Shown: positions 1 to 9,418 of the stretch, piece after piece | How the letters are laid out: each line of letters opens with the position of its first letter | Numbering within the stretch: position 1 is the first letter of the stretch | Assembly (NCBI GenBank): GCA_964631955.1 | Contig: CAZWBA010000002.1 | Span: 62,001-126,000, forward strand | DNA length: 64,000 nucleotides | Origin: CAMLJR01 sp964631955 | GTDB taxonomy: Bacteria > Pseudomonadota > Gammaproteobacteria > Pseudomonadales > CAMLJR01 | Direction of reading: 5' to 3' | Notes under the pieces: model-generated | The model's database searches: none | The model's input: the letters and a program-made list of their open reading frames with translations, nothing else | What the model was told of the DNA's origin: nothing | Position numbers and translations under genes: made by a program

Positions 1-431
1 TGCCGAAACTATTTCGCCGCAGGAAGATTGGCAGTGTCGGTTTTATCTATGTCGCAGCGCCCGCGCACCCCGTGTTCGCAGCCGACGCGGCGACACTTGA
101 TCCGGAAAATTATCGCGGCATCGCGATTGCCGATACGGCGCGTCAGCGTCCGGCGCACAGCGTACGCCTGGGCTTGCGGCAGCCGACGCTGACCGTGAGC
201 AGTTTCGCGGCAAAGATTGCCGCGCTCGAAGCCGGTCTCGGCGTCGGCACCGTCCCGGCCGTCCTGGCGCGCGATGCGCTGGCACGCGGCACGCTGAAGC
301 AGATTCCGGTCGAGCACGACGCCGATCGCGCGGAACTGTACCTGGCGTGGCGCATCGATCCGAACGGACGCGCGAAACAGTGGTTCCTGCAACAGTTGCC
401 GAAATTATTCGCCGCGCTCGGCGATTGCTGA
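1..431 (+). CDS. LysR-type transcriptional regulator, C-terminal part (5' end outside window)
   Basis: The frame is open from the window edge (first full codon at base 3) to the TGA at 429-431, so the DNA-binding N-terminus lies upstream and is not visible. The visible 142 residues resemble the second half of a LysR substrate-binding domain: a strand reading GFIYVAAPAHPVF, then the characteristic GLGVGTVPAVLARDALARG helix where LysR proteins test whether the effector pocket remains usable, and a C-terminal helix with WFLQQL. The gene converges on the fimV-like gene. The target operon cannot be inferred because the other side of the gene is cut off. LysR assignment is from motif pattern; the effector is unknown. 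Confidence 0.8.
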   Translation, partial: PKLFRRRKIGSVGFIYVAAPAHPVFAADAATLDPENYRGIAIADTARQRPAHSVRLGLRQPTLTVSSFAAKIAALEAGLGVGTVPAVLARDALARGTLKQIPVEHDADRAELYLAWRIDPNGRAKQWFLQQLPKLFAALGDC

Positions 432-493
432 GAGGCTTTTGATATTGAATCGTGCCGCCCGAATCCTGCCGGGCGTTAACGACAGACGGCAGC

Positions 494-2182
494 TCAATGA
501 TGTGGGCGATAGCTATCGCGCAATACGGCGAGTTCTGCGAGCGCTTCCGGCGTGCGTGCCTCCGCTTCGATTTCCGCGGCGAGATCGTCGAACGCGCCGG
601 GCTGGTCGGACTGCATGAGCACGTCGAGCAGCTGCAACTTGAGATCGATGCGCGCCGGATCGCGAACCAGCGCCTCGCGCAGCAGTCCTTCTGCCTCTCC
701 GTAACGACCGAACGCCACGAATACACCGGCGCTGATGCTGGCATCGACGGGATCGTCGCTGCCGCCCACCAGCTGCGGCGCAGGCTCGCGCGCAAGCGAT
801 GAATGATCGGGCGCCCCGGACGTTTCAAGAGATAAAGGCAGCTCGTCGATCTCCAGCTCGATGGCATCGCGCACGCTGGTGATGCCGGCGGACACCGGCG
901 CGACGGGCGCGCGCAGGGCGGTCGCCGTCTGCCCTCTGTCATCGTCGAAAGCCGGCGCATCGCCCGCGGGAATCGCGCTCAACCGGCGCTGCGGCCAGAA
1001 ATGTTCGCGCACCGCCCAGGTCACGGCGCCACCGATCCCGAGCCAGTACAGCAGATGCACCCACCACGGCGTATGCGCCCTGCCCTGACCCTGAAAGTCC
1101 GCGGCATTGACCTGACTGATGACCGATCCCGTGCCCGGCGCCAGCTCCGCAGCGGGAGACTGCGTCGCGCCGCGTAACGCCGCCACGGTGGTGCGCTGCT
1201 GCTGCATTTGCAGGATCAGCTCGTTCAGTTGCGATTCGAGCTGCTGCAGCCGTTTTTCCGACTGCGCAAGGTTCTCGTTGAGCGCGGCGACATTCCCGGT
1301 CAGATCGCTGACCCGGGCTTTCAGTGCGGTGTTTTCCTCAACCAGCGCCGGAGCCGGTGCGTCGCTCGCTGTCTCGCTCACGGGTACGGAGGCGGCAGCG
1401 GCCAGCTGCGCCGCCGGCTCCGCGACCGGCAGGTCGGTTGCGGCCGCCGCGATCTGCGCAGCCTCGGGCAACACGATCGTCACCCCTTCCTTCAGCAGGT
1501 TCGGATTGCCGTTGATGAATGCCGCGGAATTGCCGGCCAGAATGGCTGCCATGACCTGCTCGACGGGCGCCTGCGCCTGCATGCGGCTGGCGATGCGCCA
1601 CAGGCTGTCGCCGCGGCGGATGGTGTACTGCCCGTCGCGAATGGCGTTTTCGCTAGCCGACACCGGCGCCGGACGGCGCGCCGAAGCCGGCTTTTCCGCT
1701 GCCGACGCTGCCACGGAGGATTCGCCGCGGGTCGCAGCGGGCGGCGGAGAGACGGGCGCCGTCGCCGCGACCGCCTGCGTCGGCGGATCGAGCAGCACGG
1801 TGAATTCGCGCACGAGCTGACCCTGCGGCCAGCGCAGATTCAGGACGAAATTGAGATAGGGCTCGGCGATGGACTCGCGCGTCGAAACACGCACATAAGC
1901 CTGGCCATTCCTGACGACGGGCTCGATTTTGAGCTGGCTGTGCAGGTAGCTGTAATCGACGCCCATCGCGCCATAATCGTCGGGCGACGCCAGCTGCACC
2001 TTGAGCTGATCGATGCTCAGTTCGCCGAGATGGTTGAGCGGAATTTCGGCCTGCAGGGGAGCGCCGAGAAAGGACTGCAGATGGATCTCGCCGACACCGA
2101 TCGCGGCTGCTTCCGTGCTCAAACCCGACAGCAGCGAAGCAGCGATGCAAAGTGATAGCAGTTTGCGACGATGACCTGGCAT
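494..2182 (-). CDS. fimV: FimV-like inner-membrane peptidoglycan-binding protein
   Basis: The 562-residue protein has the FimV plan. A signal peptide covers about 1-27. The FimV N-terminal domain covers about 28-133 and starts GVGEIHLQSFLGAPLQAEI. A Pro/Ala linker is followed by a LysM-like module at about 186-240 (YTIRRGDSLWRIA, then GNPNLLKEGVTIVLPE). A coiled coil spans about 282-335, one membrane span about 373-391, and an acidic cytoplasmic tail ends in a TPR-like helix pair at about 485-555. FimV organises polar machinery such as type IV pili and activates adenylate cyclase in Pseudomonas. At 562 residues it is clearly shorter than Pseudomonas FimV (about 900), mainly in the cytoplasmic region. 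The start at 2182 is chosen because GAGGA lies 8 bases upstream and the signal peptide begins there; a longer frame to 2386 has no such support. Confidence 0.85.
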   Translation of the reverse strand: MPGHRRKLLSLCIAASLLSGLSTEAAAIGVGEIHLQSFLGAPLQAEIPLNHLGELSIDQLKVQLASPDDYGAMGVDYSYLHSQLKIEPVVRNGQAYVRVSTRESIAEPYLNFVLNLRWPQGQLVREFTVLLDPPTQAVAATAPVSPPPAATRGESSVAASAAEKPASARRPAPVSASENAIRDGQYTIRRGDSLWRIASRMQAQAPVEQVMAAILAGNSAAFINGNPNLLKEGVTIVLPEAAQIAAAATDLPVAEPAAQLAAAASVPVSETASDAPAPALVEENTALKARVSDLTGNVAALNENLAQSEKRLQQLESQLNELILQMQQQRTTVAALRGATQSPAAELAPGTGSVISQVNAADFQGQGRAHTPWWVHLLYWLGIGGAVTWAVREHFWPQRRLSAIPAGDAPAFDDDRGQTATALRAPVAPVSAGITSVRDAIELEIDELPLSLETSGAPDHSSLAREPAPQLVGGSDDPVDASISAGVFVAFGRYGEAEGLLREALVRDPARIDLKLQLLDVLMQSDQPGAFDDLAAEIEAEARTPEALAELAVLRDSYRPHH

Positions 2183-2224
2183 ACACGATATCCTCGGAAA
2201 TCGCTCCGCGCGGCGAAGCGAAAG

Positions 2225-2240
2225 TTTGATCTGGTTCACA
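2225..2240 (-). promoter_or_regulatory. Possible CRP/Vfr (cAMP receptor protein) site upstream of fimV
   Basis: On the minus strand the sequence reads TGTGA-N6-TCAAA, with AGATCA in the right half, close to the CRP consensus TGTGA-N6-TCACA (one mismatch in the core). It lies 43-58 bases before the fimV start. A -10-like TATACT sits at 2252-2257 just upstream, so a bound protein would sit at about +5 to +20 of that promoter and would repress it, unless another promoter is used. Such sites occur by chance, so this is tentative. Confidence 0.3.
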
Positions 2241-2292
2241 TAATGATGGCTAGTATAAGTGCTATTGCCAATTTCGCCTTCTGCCGGCCGCT

Positions 2293-2366
2293 TTATTGAA
2301 AGAGATAGTCTTATTGAAAGGAATAGCGAGCGCTTATTGGAAGGCGAACGTGCATTGAATGGAATG
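2293..2366. repeat. Degenerate short direct repeats (TTATTGAAAG type)
   Basis: Four related decamers follow each other: TTATTGAAAG at 2293 and 2311, TTATTGGAAG at 2334 and GCATTGAATG at 2352, with starts 18, 23 and 18 bases apart. They fill the gap between the diguanylate cyclase and the fimV-like gene, both on the minus strand. I see no coding role. Confidence 0.5.
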
Positions 2367-2425
2367 GTGCGCGCGAGGGATTCCATCGGCGGAAAATCGT
2401 CAGTACCGGATCCGGCATGGCGCCG

Positions 2426-3727
2426 CTAGTCGCAGTCGACCACCGCCAGGCTGATGCAATCCCGGCCGGCCCGTTTGCTCTCGTACAGCGCCTTATCCGC
2501 CGCCCGCAGCAGCGCGAAGGAATCGTCGCCATGATCCGGATACAACGCCACGCCGGCGGAAATGGTGACGGTTTCGTTGGGCGCGCCGGTGACGCGGAGC
2601 GTCTTGACCGTGGCGCGAAGCCGCTCGGCCCGCTCCCGCGCCAGCTCGACACCGGCGCCCGCCATCAGAATGACGAATTCCTCCCCGCCCATGCGGCAGG
2701 CCATGTCGCTTTTGCGCACCTCGCTCTGCAGCACATGGGAAATCGCCACCAGCACCTCGTCGCCGACATCGTGTCCGAAGCGGTCGTTGAAGGACTTGAA
2801 GTGATCGACATCGATGACGATGACCGCAAACGACTGCCCACCGCGCTCCCATAGCGCCATCAGATGCGACATCTGCTGGAACATGTAGCGCCGGTTGAAC
2901 AGCCCGGTCAGAGGATCGCTGAGCGATTGTTCGCGCAGCTGCTCGCGCAGCATCAGGTTGTTGTAGGCCAGCGCGATGTGGTCGACCAGCGCGCGCAGCA
3001 TCTGATCGAGGCGCTCGTCGATCAGGGTTTCACCGGTCCAGAAAGGGTATGGTTTCAACAGCACCAGCACACCGATGCTCTGACCGCGCGATTGCAGCGC
3101 TGCCATCAGCACATAATTCGAATTGCAGCGCACCGTCGGCAGCATCGCCTGCTCTTCCGGGGAATCGGGAAACAGACGCCCCAGCTGCAGCGCGAACAGC
3201 GCCTCGGAGGGCGGCATCCAGTCGGTATCGATACCGCACCCCCACGACGCGCCGAGCTGATGCAGCTGATCGCCGCGCCATTCGAGCAGGGCGCCGCCAA
3301 CCGCCTGAAACAGATCGGCGCAGCTGCGCTCCACCACGGCCAGCAATTCGGCGTGGGTATCGCAGCAATGCAACTGATCGCTCAACAGATTGAGGCGGGT
3401 AATGTCTTCGTTTTGCCGTTCGAGTTCTTCGAGATAACGATTGAGATTTTCGTTGCTGGTGCGCAGCTCGTGCTGCATGTATTCGCGGATGACGACCTGC
3501 TGCGCCAGCTCGCTATTGCTGACCTCCAGTTCACGCGTGCGCTCTTCGATCCGCTGCTCCAGTTCGCGATTGAGCTGCTGATAGCGCGCCTCGCTCTCCA
3601 GCAATTGTCGATGCCGCTTGCGCACGAAAAACCACACCACTAACAGCACGACGGAATAAATCAGTCCCGCGATACCGAAAGCTACGGATTGCGATGCGTC
3701 GGTCCATTGCTCAAACCATGCAAACAC
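2426..3727 (-). CDS. Membrane-anchored diguanylate cyclase with GAF-like sensor (GGDEF)
   Basis: Makes the second messenger c-di-GMP from two GTP. The 433-residue protein has one N-terminal membrane span (about 16-35) and a long coiled coil (about 40-120). A GAF-like sensory region follows at about 122-257, then a C-terminal GGDEF domain. The signature is GGEEF at 347-351 with RKSD five residues before it, an intact product-inhibition I-site, so the enzyme should be active and feedback controlled. The GTG start at 3727 is preferred because GGGAGAGG lies upstream and the membrane span then falls near the N-terminus; the frame extends in-phase to 3811. The gene is divergent from the mlaC-like gene and followed on its own strand by fimV. 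Confidence 0.9.
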   Translation of the reverse strand: MFAWFEQWTDASQSVAFGIAGLIYSVVLLVVWFFVRKRHRQLLESEARYQQLNRELEQRIEERTRELEVSNSELAQQVVIREYMQHELRTSNENLNRYLEELERQNEDITRLNLLSDQLHCCDTHAELLAVVERSCADLFQAVGGALLEWRGDQLHQLGASWGCGIDTDWMPPSEALFALQLGRLFPDSPEEQAMLPTVRCNSNYVLMAALQSRGQSIGVLVLLKPYPFWTGETLIDERLDQMLRALVDHIALAYNNLMLREQLREQSLSDPLTGLFNRRYMFQQMSHLMALWERGGQSFAVIVIDVDHFKSFNDRFGHDVGDEVLVAISHVLQSEVRKSDMACRMGGEEFVILMAGAGVELARERAERLRATVKTLRVTGAPNETVTISAGVALYPDHGDDSFALLRAADKALYESKRAGRDCISLAVVDCD

Positions 3728-3992
3728 GATGGCTCGCCTCTCCCTTTTTTTGACTGCCTTCGATATTGCGCATGAGCAGCGAACACATCTCAAACGCAAC
3801 CAATTAACCATGTTAGATCAAGCACCGCCTTTCACCCCGATTACAGGCAAAAATTACAGAGCTTTAACCAAACACGAGGGTTTAAAGCAAAGATATAGCC
3901 AAAGCGAGTAAAATCGCAGCGCAGCAAGTCCAAATGAATCAGGTATGCCGACTTGTGCACATTCTTCTGGATAACTGCAGCGAGGATTTACA

Positions 3993-4661
3993 ATGAAACG
4001 CCAAAAAATTCCATCGATTGCCACTCAGCATTTTTTGAATTTTCTGCGCTACATCATCATCGCACTGACACTGACACATGCGGCCGGCAGTCATGCGGAA
4101 AATTCTACTGTCGTCGTCAATCAGCTTATCGATCGTGTCGGCAGCGAACTCGATCAGCTGTACAAGGCCAAGCGCATCGGAGAGCGCGCCGCGATCGAAC
4201 AGATGATCCGCAGCGAAATACTTCCACATATCGATCAGCAATATCTCGCGCGTCGCGTCTATCGCCAGTTCTGGCAGCAACTCGCTCAGGCAGGCAGACA
4301 GCAGGACGCCCAGCAGCGCGTGATCGATTCGATCGTCAAAACGTATGCGGTCGCACTGTCGAGTTATTCCGGCGACAAACTCAGCGTCATCAGCGTGAAG
4401 GAAGACGGCAATAAAAGCCACGCGCGCACGCGCATTCGCCGGCCGAATGGCGAGACCATTCAGGTCGATTTCATGATGAGCAACAACTCCGGCACGTGGC
4501 TTATCAACAATATGGTGGTCGACGGTATCGATGCGAGTCTCACCATTCACAACGCCATCAAGCCGATCTGGGAACAACAGGGAATGGAAGCGGGTTTGAA
4601 TGCCGTGCGCGAAAATGCCGACACGCCCGACCGGGATAAAAGCGGCGCCGGAAAAAAATAA
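3993..4661 (+). CDS. MlaC-like periplasmic phospholipid-binding protein (Ttg2D family)
   Basis: The 222-residue product has a signal peptide ending near the AGSHAE junction at about residue 36. It continues as a single domain of the MlaC/Ttg2D family: a helical half (DQLYKAKRIGERAAIEQMI), the segment QYLARRVYRQFWQQLAQA, and a cystatin-like half with VDFMMSNNSGTWLINNMVVDG. MlaC proteins carry phospholipids between outer and inner membranes. Normally mlaC sits inside mlaFEDCB, but here it stands alone between a diguanylate cyclase and a PAS sensor, so it is probably a paralogue and the cargo is uncertain. The start has GAGGATTTACA just upstream. The short C-terminal tail is Lys/Asp rich. Confidence 0.75.
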   Translation: MKRQKIPSIATQHFLNFLRYIIIALTLTHAAGSHAENSTVVVNQLIDRVGSELDQLYKAKRIGERAAIEQMIRSEILPHIDQQYLARRVYRQFWQQLAQAGRQQDAQQRVIDSIVKTYAVALSSYSGDKLSVISVKEDGNKSHARTRIRRPNGETIQVDFMMSNNSGTWLINNMVVDGIDASLTIHNAIKPIWEQQGMEAGLNAVRENADTPDRDKSGAGKK

Positions 4662-4726
4662 ACCCGATCGAGCCGCCATTCCCGCGCAGTGGAATGATTG
4701 AACACCGCTGATCGGAATCCCGTCGG

Positions 4727-6712
4727 TTACCGGTGTTCGGGGGAGGATGTGTCGCGCTGCAGCAGCGACAGATTTTCCCCGCGCTGATACATCGTGTGTC
4801 CGCCAGCGGACGCGGTATCGGACGCGCGCCTTAGCGCGGTCGTTTCGTGATGCACGAGCACCGCGAGCAATGTCTCGTTATTGCGGAACGGTCTCACCTG
4901 CACGAGAAAATGCTGCACCTTGCCGCCGCGGTTCACGGTGTACTCGTAATCGATCGACGCCTCGCTCCCGCTCAAAATTGCGCGCACCGCCTGCTGTGCC
5001 CGCGCGGTGATGGGGCGACTGTTTTCGTCACCGTCGTTTATTTCAAAAAAATTCTCCGGCCGTTCCTCGCCGCGATAATGCCGCTTTCTGCTGTTCACCC
5101 AGGTTCGATTGGCGACGACCAGCTGTCCTTCGCTATCGATCACCATGATCTGCATGGGTAGCGCATCGACCAGATCGCGCACCAGACTGCGGGCCTGCTC
5201 CAGCGAATACTGTGCATTGAGATGCACGCTCACATCCTGCATCGCACCCAGCATGCGCTCCGCATTGCCGGATTCGTCGGTGAGCAGTCGACCGATCCAG
5301 TGCACATGCCTGTCGATGCCCTCGCGACCCGGAAAACTCACGATCAGATCGATCGTGGGTTCGGCTTCGGTGCAATTGACGATGGATTGCACGAGCGCCA
5401 TGCGATCGCGCGGCTTCAATTTGTCGAGCAGGTATTTTTTGTACTCATGCGCAGGGCAGTCCTCCATTTCCAGCATCGCCACCGCGCGCGGTGAAAAATG
5501 CATTGCGCCCTGATCGTAATCGAAACCCCAGTCGCCGAAGCCGGCGATTTCGTGCGCCACCTGCAGGCGCGCCGCTTCTTCGGCGGAAATCTTCTGCGTC
5601 TGCTTCAAGCCGGTGATGTCACGCGCGAGAATACTGATGCCGTTTGCCGCAGCGGAGGCGGTGATGCCAAGCCAGCATTGCTGCGGCGCAAAATAATATT
5701 CGCAGTACTGCGTGTTTTTTTCTTCCATGGCGCGGCGGATCAGAATCGATGCCGGCTCTCCGGGCTGAAACGGAAAAATTTCCCAGAGACTGCGGCCTGT
5801 CGCGTGAGGGCGTTCGAGACGGGCACTCAGCTGTTCGCCGCTCTGATTGGCGAAACGGATCGTCCAGTTGTTGTCGACCGCAAACGACGCATCGTCGATA
5901 TGGTTGAGCAGGCTCGTCAGCTGGGCCATGCTGGAACTGATCGTCTGCTGCAGATTGATACTGTCGGTGACATCGCACGAAATGCAGATCACATGCGCGT
6001 CACCCTGCTGCGGCGTCCGCACCAGCGTAAACGTGTTGACCCAGGTACGGCGATCTCCCGTCAGGATGCGGCAGCTGCCTTCGAATTGTGAGTGCCCGCG
6101 CGTCAATGCCTGATGCCACGCCGCCGACAGCGGTTTCTGATGTTCCGCGCCCCAGAGTGAAAACCAGTTTTTGCCGACTATCTGCCCGGCACTTTCCGCG
6201 CCGATCAGTTTCAGTCCCGGTGCGTTGATCGAAAGAATGGAGCCGTCGGTTCCCAACACCTTGATGCAGTCGCGACTGGCGTCGAGAATCGATTCGATCG
6301 TGGTGGAGAGGATATCCAGGCGGGACTGGACGGCATTGGCGTCGACGCGCTGCTGCATGTCGCGGGCGATAAAGCGGCCGACCACCGCGGCGAGCACGGT
6401 GAGAAGCAGCAGCGACATCTGTTCGGACCTGCTGAGAATGGCGGCACCGCCGAGCATCAACTGCCACAGCATGACACCGCACAGCGCCAGCGCACCGATC
6501 ACGCCGGCCGTGTAAATGCCGCGCAATGCCACGCCGGTCATGACGATGGCGGCCGTCCACGCGACCATGCCGGGAAGGTGGAGATCCATGCCGATCAGGA
6601 CAATGCCCAGAATCGCCGCGGGAAGCGCGAGGCCCACCGCGACGCTCGCCGGCAGCTGCGATGCGGACGCGGGATTCAACTCCAGTATTCGGCGCAAGGA
6701 ATTCAGTGGCAT
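4727..6712 (-). CDS. Integral-membrane multi-PAS protein without a recognisable output domain
   Basis: The 661-residue protein starts with about 120 residues containing four or five hydrophobic segments. It continues with four PAS-like modules at roughly 135-255, 262-380, 385-500 and 505-630; visible PAS landmarks include DASRDCIKVLGTDGSILSIN, a PAC-like ISCDVTD, FAVDNNWTIRFANQSGEQL and IMVIDSEGQLVVANRTW. The chain ends about 30 residues after the last module, and no histidine kinase, GGDEF, EAL, HTH, chemoreceptor or phosphatase domain is visible. No kinase gene follows: the next gene on this strand is the GGDEF protein, beyond the convergent mlaC-like gene. It probably senses redox, light or a ligand and signals by protein contact, which is inference. 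Confidence 0.75.
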   Translation of the reverse strand: MPLNSLRRILELNPASASQLPASVAVGLALPAAILGIVLIGMDLHLPGMVAWTAAIVMTGVALRGIYTAGVIGALALCGVMLWQLMLGGAAILSRSEQMSLLLLTVLAAVVGRFIARDMQQRVDANAVQSRLDILSTTIESILDASRDCIKVLGTDGSILSINAPGLKLIGAESAGQIVGKNWFSLWGAEHQKPLSAAWHQALTRGHSQFEGSCRILTGDRRTWVNTFTLVRTPQQGDAHVICISCDVTDSINLQQTISSSMAQLTSLLNHIDDASFAVDNNWTIRFANQSGEQLSARLERPHATGRSLWEIFPFQPGEPASILIRRAMEEKNTQYCEYYFAPQQCWLGITASAAANGISILARDITGLKQTQKISAEEAARLQVAHEIAGFGDWGFDYDQGAMHFSPRAVAMLEMEDCPAHEYKKYLLDKLKPRDRMALVQSIVNCTEAEPTIDLIVSFPGREGIDRHVHWIGRLLTDESGNAERMLGAMQDVSVHLNAQYSLEQARSLVRDLVDALPMQIMVIDSEGQLVVANRTWVNSRKRHYRGEERPENFFEINDGDENSRPITARAQQAVRAILSGSEASIDYEYTVNRGGKVQHFLVQVRPFRNNETLLAVLVHHETTALRRASDTASAGGHTMYQRGENLSLLQRDTSSPEHR

Positions 6713-6837
6713 ACGGTCAGACGCAACGTCGGGATGGAAATCGTTGAAGGTGGAAAGAGTCTAGAGCAGCGGGCGCGACCTCTCCATTCGATGGCGTACC
6801 CAGATGGCGAGGGCGCAGTCGTCGCGCGAAAATGCTT

Positions 6838-9213
6838 TCAGCGCTCGTAACGGCTGTAGTCGAGAATGCCCCACTCGATGAGTTCGAGGTTGCGATAGGT
6901 ATTGAGCGCCCAGTCGCCCTCCTGCCAGAAACGCGCGCCGTTGCGCGAGACGGCGAACCGCGCCGCCACCGCGCGGTAATCCGCGGCATTGCGGATATTC
7001 GCCAGACTGCGCGCCAGCCGCGGCAGATCGTCCTCGTGCACGACCCAGAATGCATTGGGATACGCGCCCACGATGCCGGGCACCACGCTCAGCGTATCGC
7101 GCGCCGGCCGCCGCCGGTTCTGCGTGGACATCGGCATGGCGACATTGCTGCGATCGTCGTTATGAATCAGCGTGAAAATGCGATCGGGTTCATTGCGGAT
7201 AATCACGCGCAGCAAAATCGTTTCGGGCAGCCGCGCGACGGCGGCACCGCGTAATTTCGCCACTTTCTGTAGCGCAGCCTGCAAGGGTTCCGCCAGCTCC
7301 GCATCGGCCAGATCATGGCGATGCGACAACGCCGGGCCGAGACGCGCACGCAGCAGATCGAAAAATTCGCGCTGCGGATTTTTGCTGCGGTAATGAATGC
7401 CGCTCTCGCGCTGGTACGCATCCGTTTTGCGATAAACCGAATCCCGGAATTTCGCGCTCACGCCCTGATACCAGGCATTGCGTGTTTTCTCGCGCGCGGA
7501 TTTCGGCAGAAATTGCAGAAAATTGGTTTCGCTCTCCATGCGTAAAAAATCCAGGTAGACCCGCGTCAGCAATTGCTGGTCCGTATCTCCATACACATCG
7601 AATCCCGCCGCGAGCAGATAATACAAGCGCTCGAATAGCGGGTAATCGAGCACCCACGCCGTTCCCGGCATGGGCTCGACAAATCCCGGCACGACGCTGG
7701 CGCTGTCGACATGACGAAAGACTGTGAGCGCCGCATTGCGACCGCTCTGATTTCCGCCCTGACCATTCCAGATCAGGTCGAGCGTTGCCGCCGGCGGATT
7801 CGGAAATTTTTCCGTCAGATAGTGTTCTCTCGCCGCGACATATTCCGCCTGCAGATCTGCATATTTTTTCCATCCGGAAGCCGGCGACCGGTTTTCCGGT
7901 TCGTCCGGCAGCGATAAACCATTGCTCGCGCGCGCCAGAAAATCGCTGTCGACCATCGCCTCGCTATCCGGACTGATGAACATCACCCAGAACTGATCCT
8001 GCACGACATCGAGCGCGAGCCAGTCGCGGAAAGCCGGACCCTTCACCACCGCTGCCATAAAAAAATACGCATCGTCGAGCAAAAATCGATACCGCACCTG
8101 CAGCGGTATTGCCGCGAAAGTGACGAAAGGATTTGCGGAAATATCCGCCGCATAATGCGGCAACGCTTTCACCGCGTAATCGGACTGCAAAAATAACTGC
8201 TGCCAGCGCTGCATGCGTTGCAGGTTCAGCGCGTAGGGCAAATGCGTCTTTGCGGCGATCGTGGCGCGATGCGGTTGCAGACGATAATAAACGCGCTTTA
8301 CCTGCGGGTCGTCGAACGGCTTTCGCGTTGCAATCACATCGACCGGATCGCCGGGCGCCGTACGCGAACGCACCAATCGAAAAAACTCTCTGGTATCGCT
8401 GTTGCTGAAATAGATATCGGCGAGAAACAGATGTTCGTAGATGTAGCGCGCCATCAACTGCGAGCGGGCATCGTTGCGATTCAGAAATCGCTCCCATTCG
8501 GCGATCTCTTTCTGGGCCGCCGACGATAATGGCGGCGCCGCGGCAATATTTGCTCCAGCCTCCAGCCAGCGCGTGATGCGGGTGAATTCATCGTCGCTCA
8601 GTGCAGGCAGTCCGTAGGGCATTCCATGCAGCGGACGCTCTTTCGCATAGCGGTCGAAATCGTCGTTCGACGGACAAAAGGCTTTGCGGTTGCGCGATGT
8701 ATCGAGCGCCGCCGGCAATCGGCCATCGGGCAAGGGGTGTTCGGCCTTGAGCGTGAGCATGCGATGCAGCAAGCTGTTGCCCAGATCATTCTGCGCGTCG
8801 CGCTCGCCTGTATTGAGAACGGGAAAAAAGTGTCTGGCGCGCCATGCGTCGGTCGACTGCGCGCCGGCCGGCACATCGATAAACAGCCGCGTCGGCTCGG
8901 CCGCCGTCTTGCGCTTGCTGTCGTACACCAGCGCGCGAGTTGCGCCGCGCTGCAAGCCCTCGGGTGAATCGAGCGTTAATTGACAGGGCGCGTCATAACC
9001 GGCGTGGCACACGACGCAACGCTTGTCGAAAATGGGTTTGATATCGCGATAAAACTCCGGCGCCGACACGACTGGCGTGATCGGCTCGATCGCAACCGGC
9101 GCAACAATTGCGGGCGGCGTTTCAACAGTGAAATGGCGCGTCTGCCAGATCGCCGCGACGACCAGTGCAATGAGCACCATCGATATCGCACCGAACCGCC
9201 ACCATTTATGCAT
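6838..9213 (-). CDS. cti: Fatty acid cis/trans isomerase (periplasmic cytochrome c-type)
   Basis: Converts cis-unsaturated membrane fatty acids to trans isomers, which stiffens the membrane under solvent, heat or osmotic stress. The 791-residue length fits the Cti family. The N-terminus has a hydrophobic export segment (about 8-22), and residues 66-70 read CVVCH, the CxxCH covalent haem c site that Cti requires; YHFY-free central and C-terminal regions carry family-type blocks such as PNAFWVVHEDDL near the end. GGGTGG lies a few bases before the ATG. The gene appears monocistronic between the PAS sensor and the VPLPA-CTERM-like gene. Confidence 0.88.
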   Translation of the reverse strand: MHKWWRFGAISMVLIALVVAAIWQTRHFTVETPPAIVAPVAIEPITPVVSAPEFYRDIKPIFDKRCVVCHAGYDAPCQLTLDSPEGLQRGATRALVYDSKRKTAAEPTRLFIDVPAGAQSTDAWRARHFFPVLNTGERDAQNDLGNSLLHRMLTLKAEHPLPDGRLPAALDTSRNRKAFCPSNDDFDRYAKERPLHGMPYGLPALSDDEFTRITRWLEAGANIAAAPPLSSAAQKEIAEWERFLNRNDARSQLMARYIYEHLFLADIYFSNSDTREFFRLVRSRTAPGDPVDVIATRKPFDDPQVKRVYYRLQPHRATIAAKTHLPYALNLQRMQRWQQLFLQSDYAVKALPHYAADISANPFVTFAAIPLQVRYRFLLDDAYFFMAAVVKGPAFRDWLALDVVQDQFWVMFISPDSEAMVDSDFLARASNGLSLPDEPENRSPASGWKKYADLQAEYVAAREHYLTEKFPNPPAATLDLIWNGQGGNQSGRNAALTVFRHVDSASVVPGFVEPMPGTAWVLDYPLFERLYYLLAAGFDVYGDTDQQLLTRVYLDFLRMESETNFLQFLPKSAREKTRNAWYQGVSAKFRDSVYRKTDAYQRESGIHYRSKNPQREFFDLLRARLGPALSHRHDLADAELAEPLQAALQKVAKLRGAAVARLPETILLRVIIRNEPDRIFTLIHNDDRSNVAMPMSTQNRRRPARDTLSVVPGIVGAYPNAFWVVHEDDLPRLARSLANIRNAADYRAVAARFAVSRNGARFWQEGDWALNTYRNLELIEWGILDYSRYER

Positions 9214-9378
9214 ACGTCACCCACCCTCTCGCAGCGCGCAGACTACCGTGTGAACCGGCATTGCGCCAGATTGGCGCGCGGGCGATGACGATCCGGTTTG
9301 TCTCGTCCGCACACCGCGCTTTTTGCGGAAAATGACGAAGGTCTGAAAGAGTCGGGGAAGGGTCGGGCTGAAATGAAA

Positions 9379-9397
9379 ACGGCCCCGAACGGGGCCG
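9379..9397 (-). terminator. Rho-independent terminator after the VPLPA-CTERM-like gene
   Basis: A G+C-rich hairpin (CGGCCCC-GAAC-GGGGCCG on the plus strand) is followed on the minus strand by TTTTCATTT. It lies about 20 bases beyond the stop of the minus-strand gene. Confidence 0.8.
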
Positions 9398-9418
9398 CTT
9401 TATCGAACAAGAATCCGC

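Noticed and set aside
1208..2155. 315-codon plus-strand frame opposite fimV
   Set aside because: Antisense shadow of a G+C-rich gene; no start signal and no recognisable domain.
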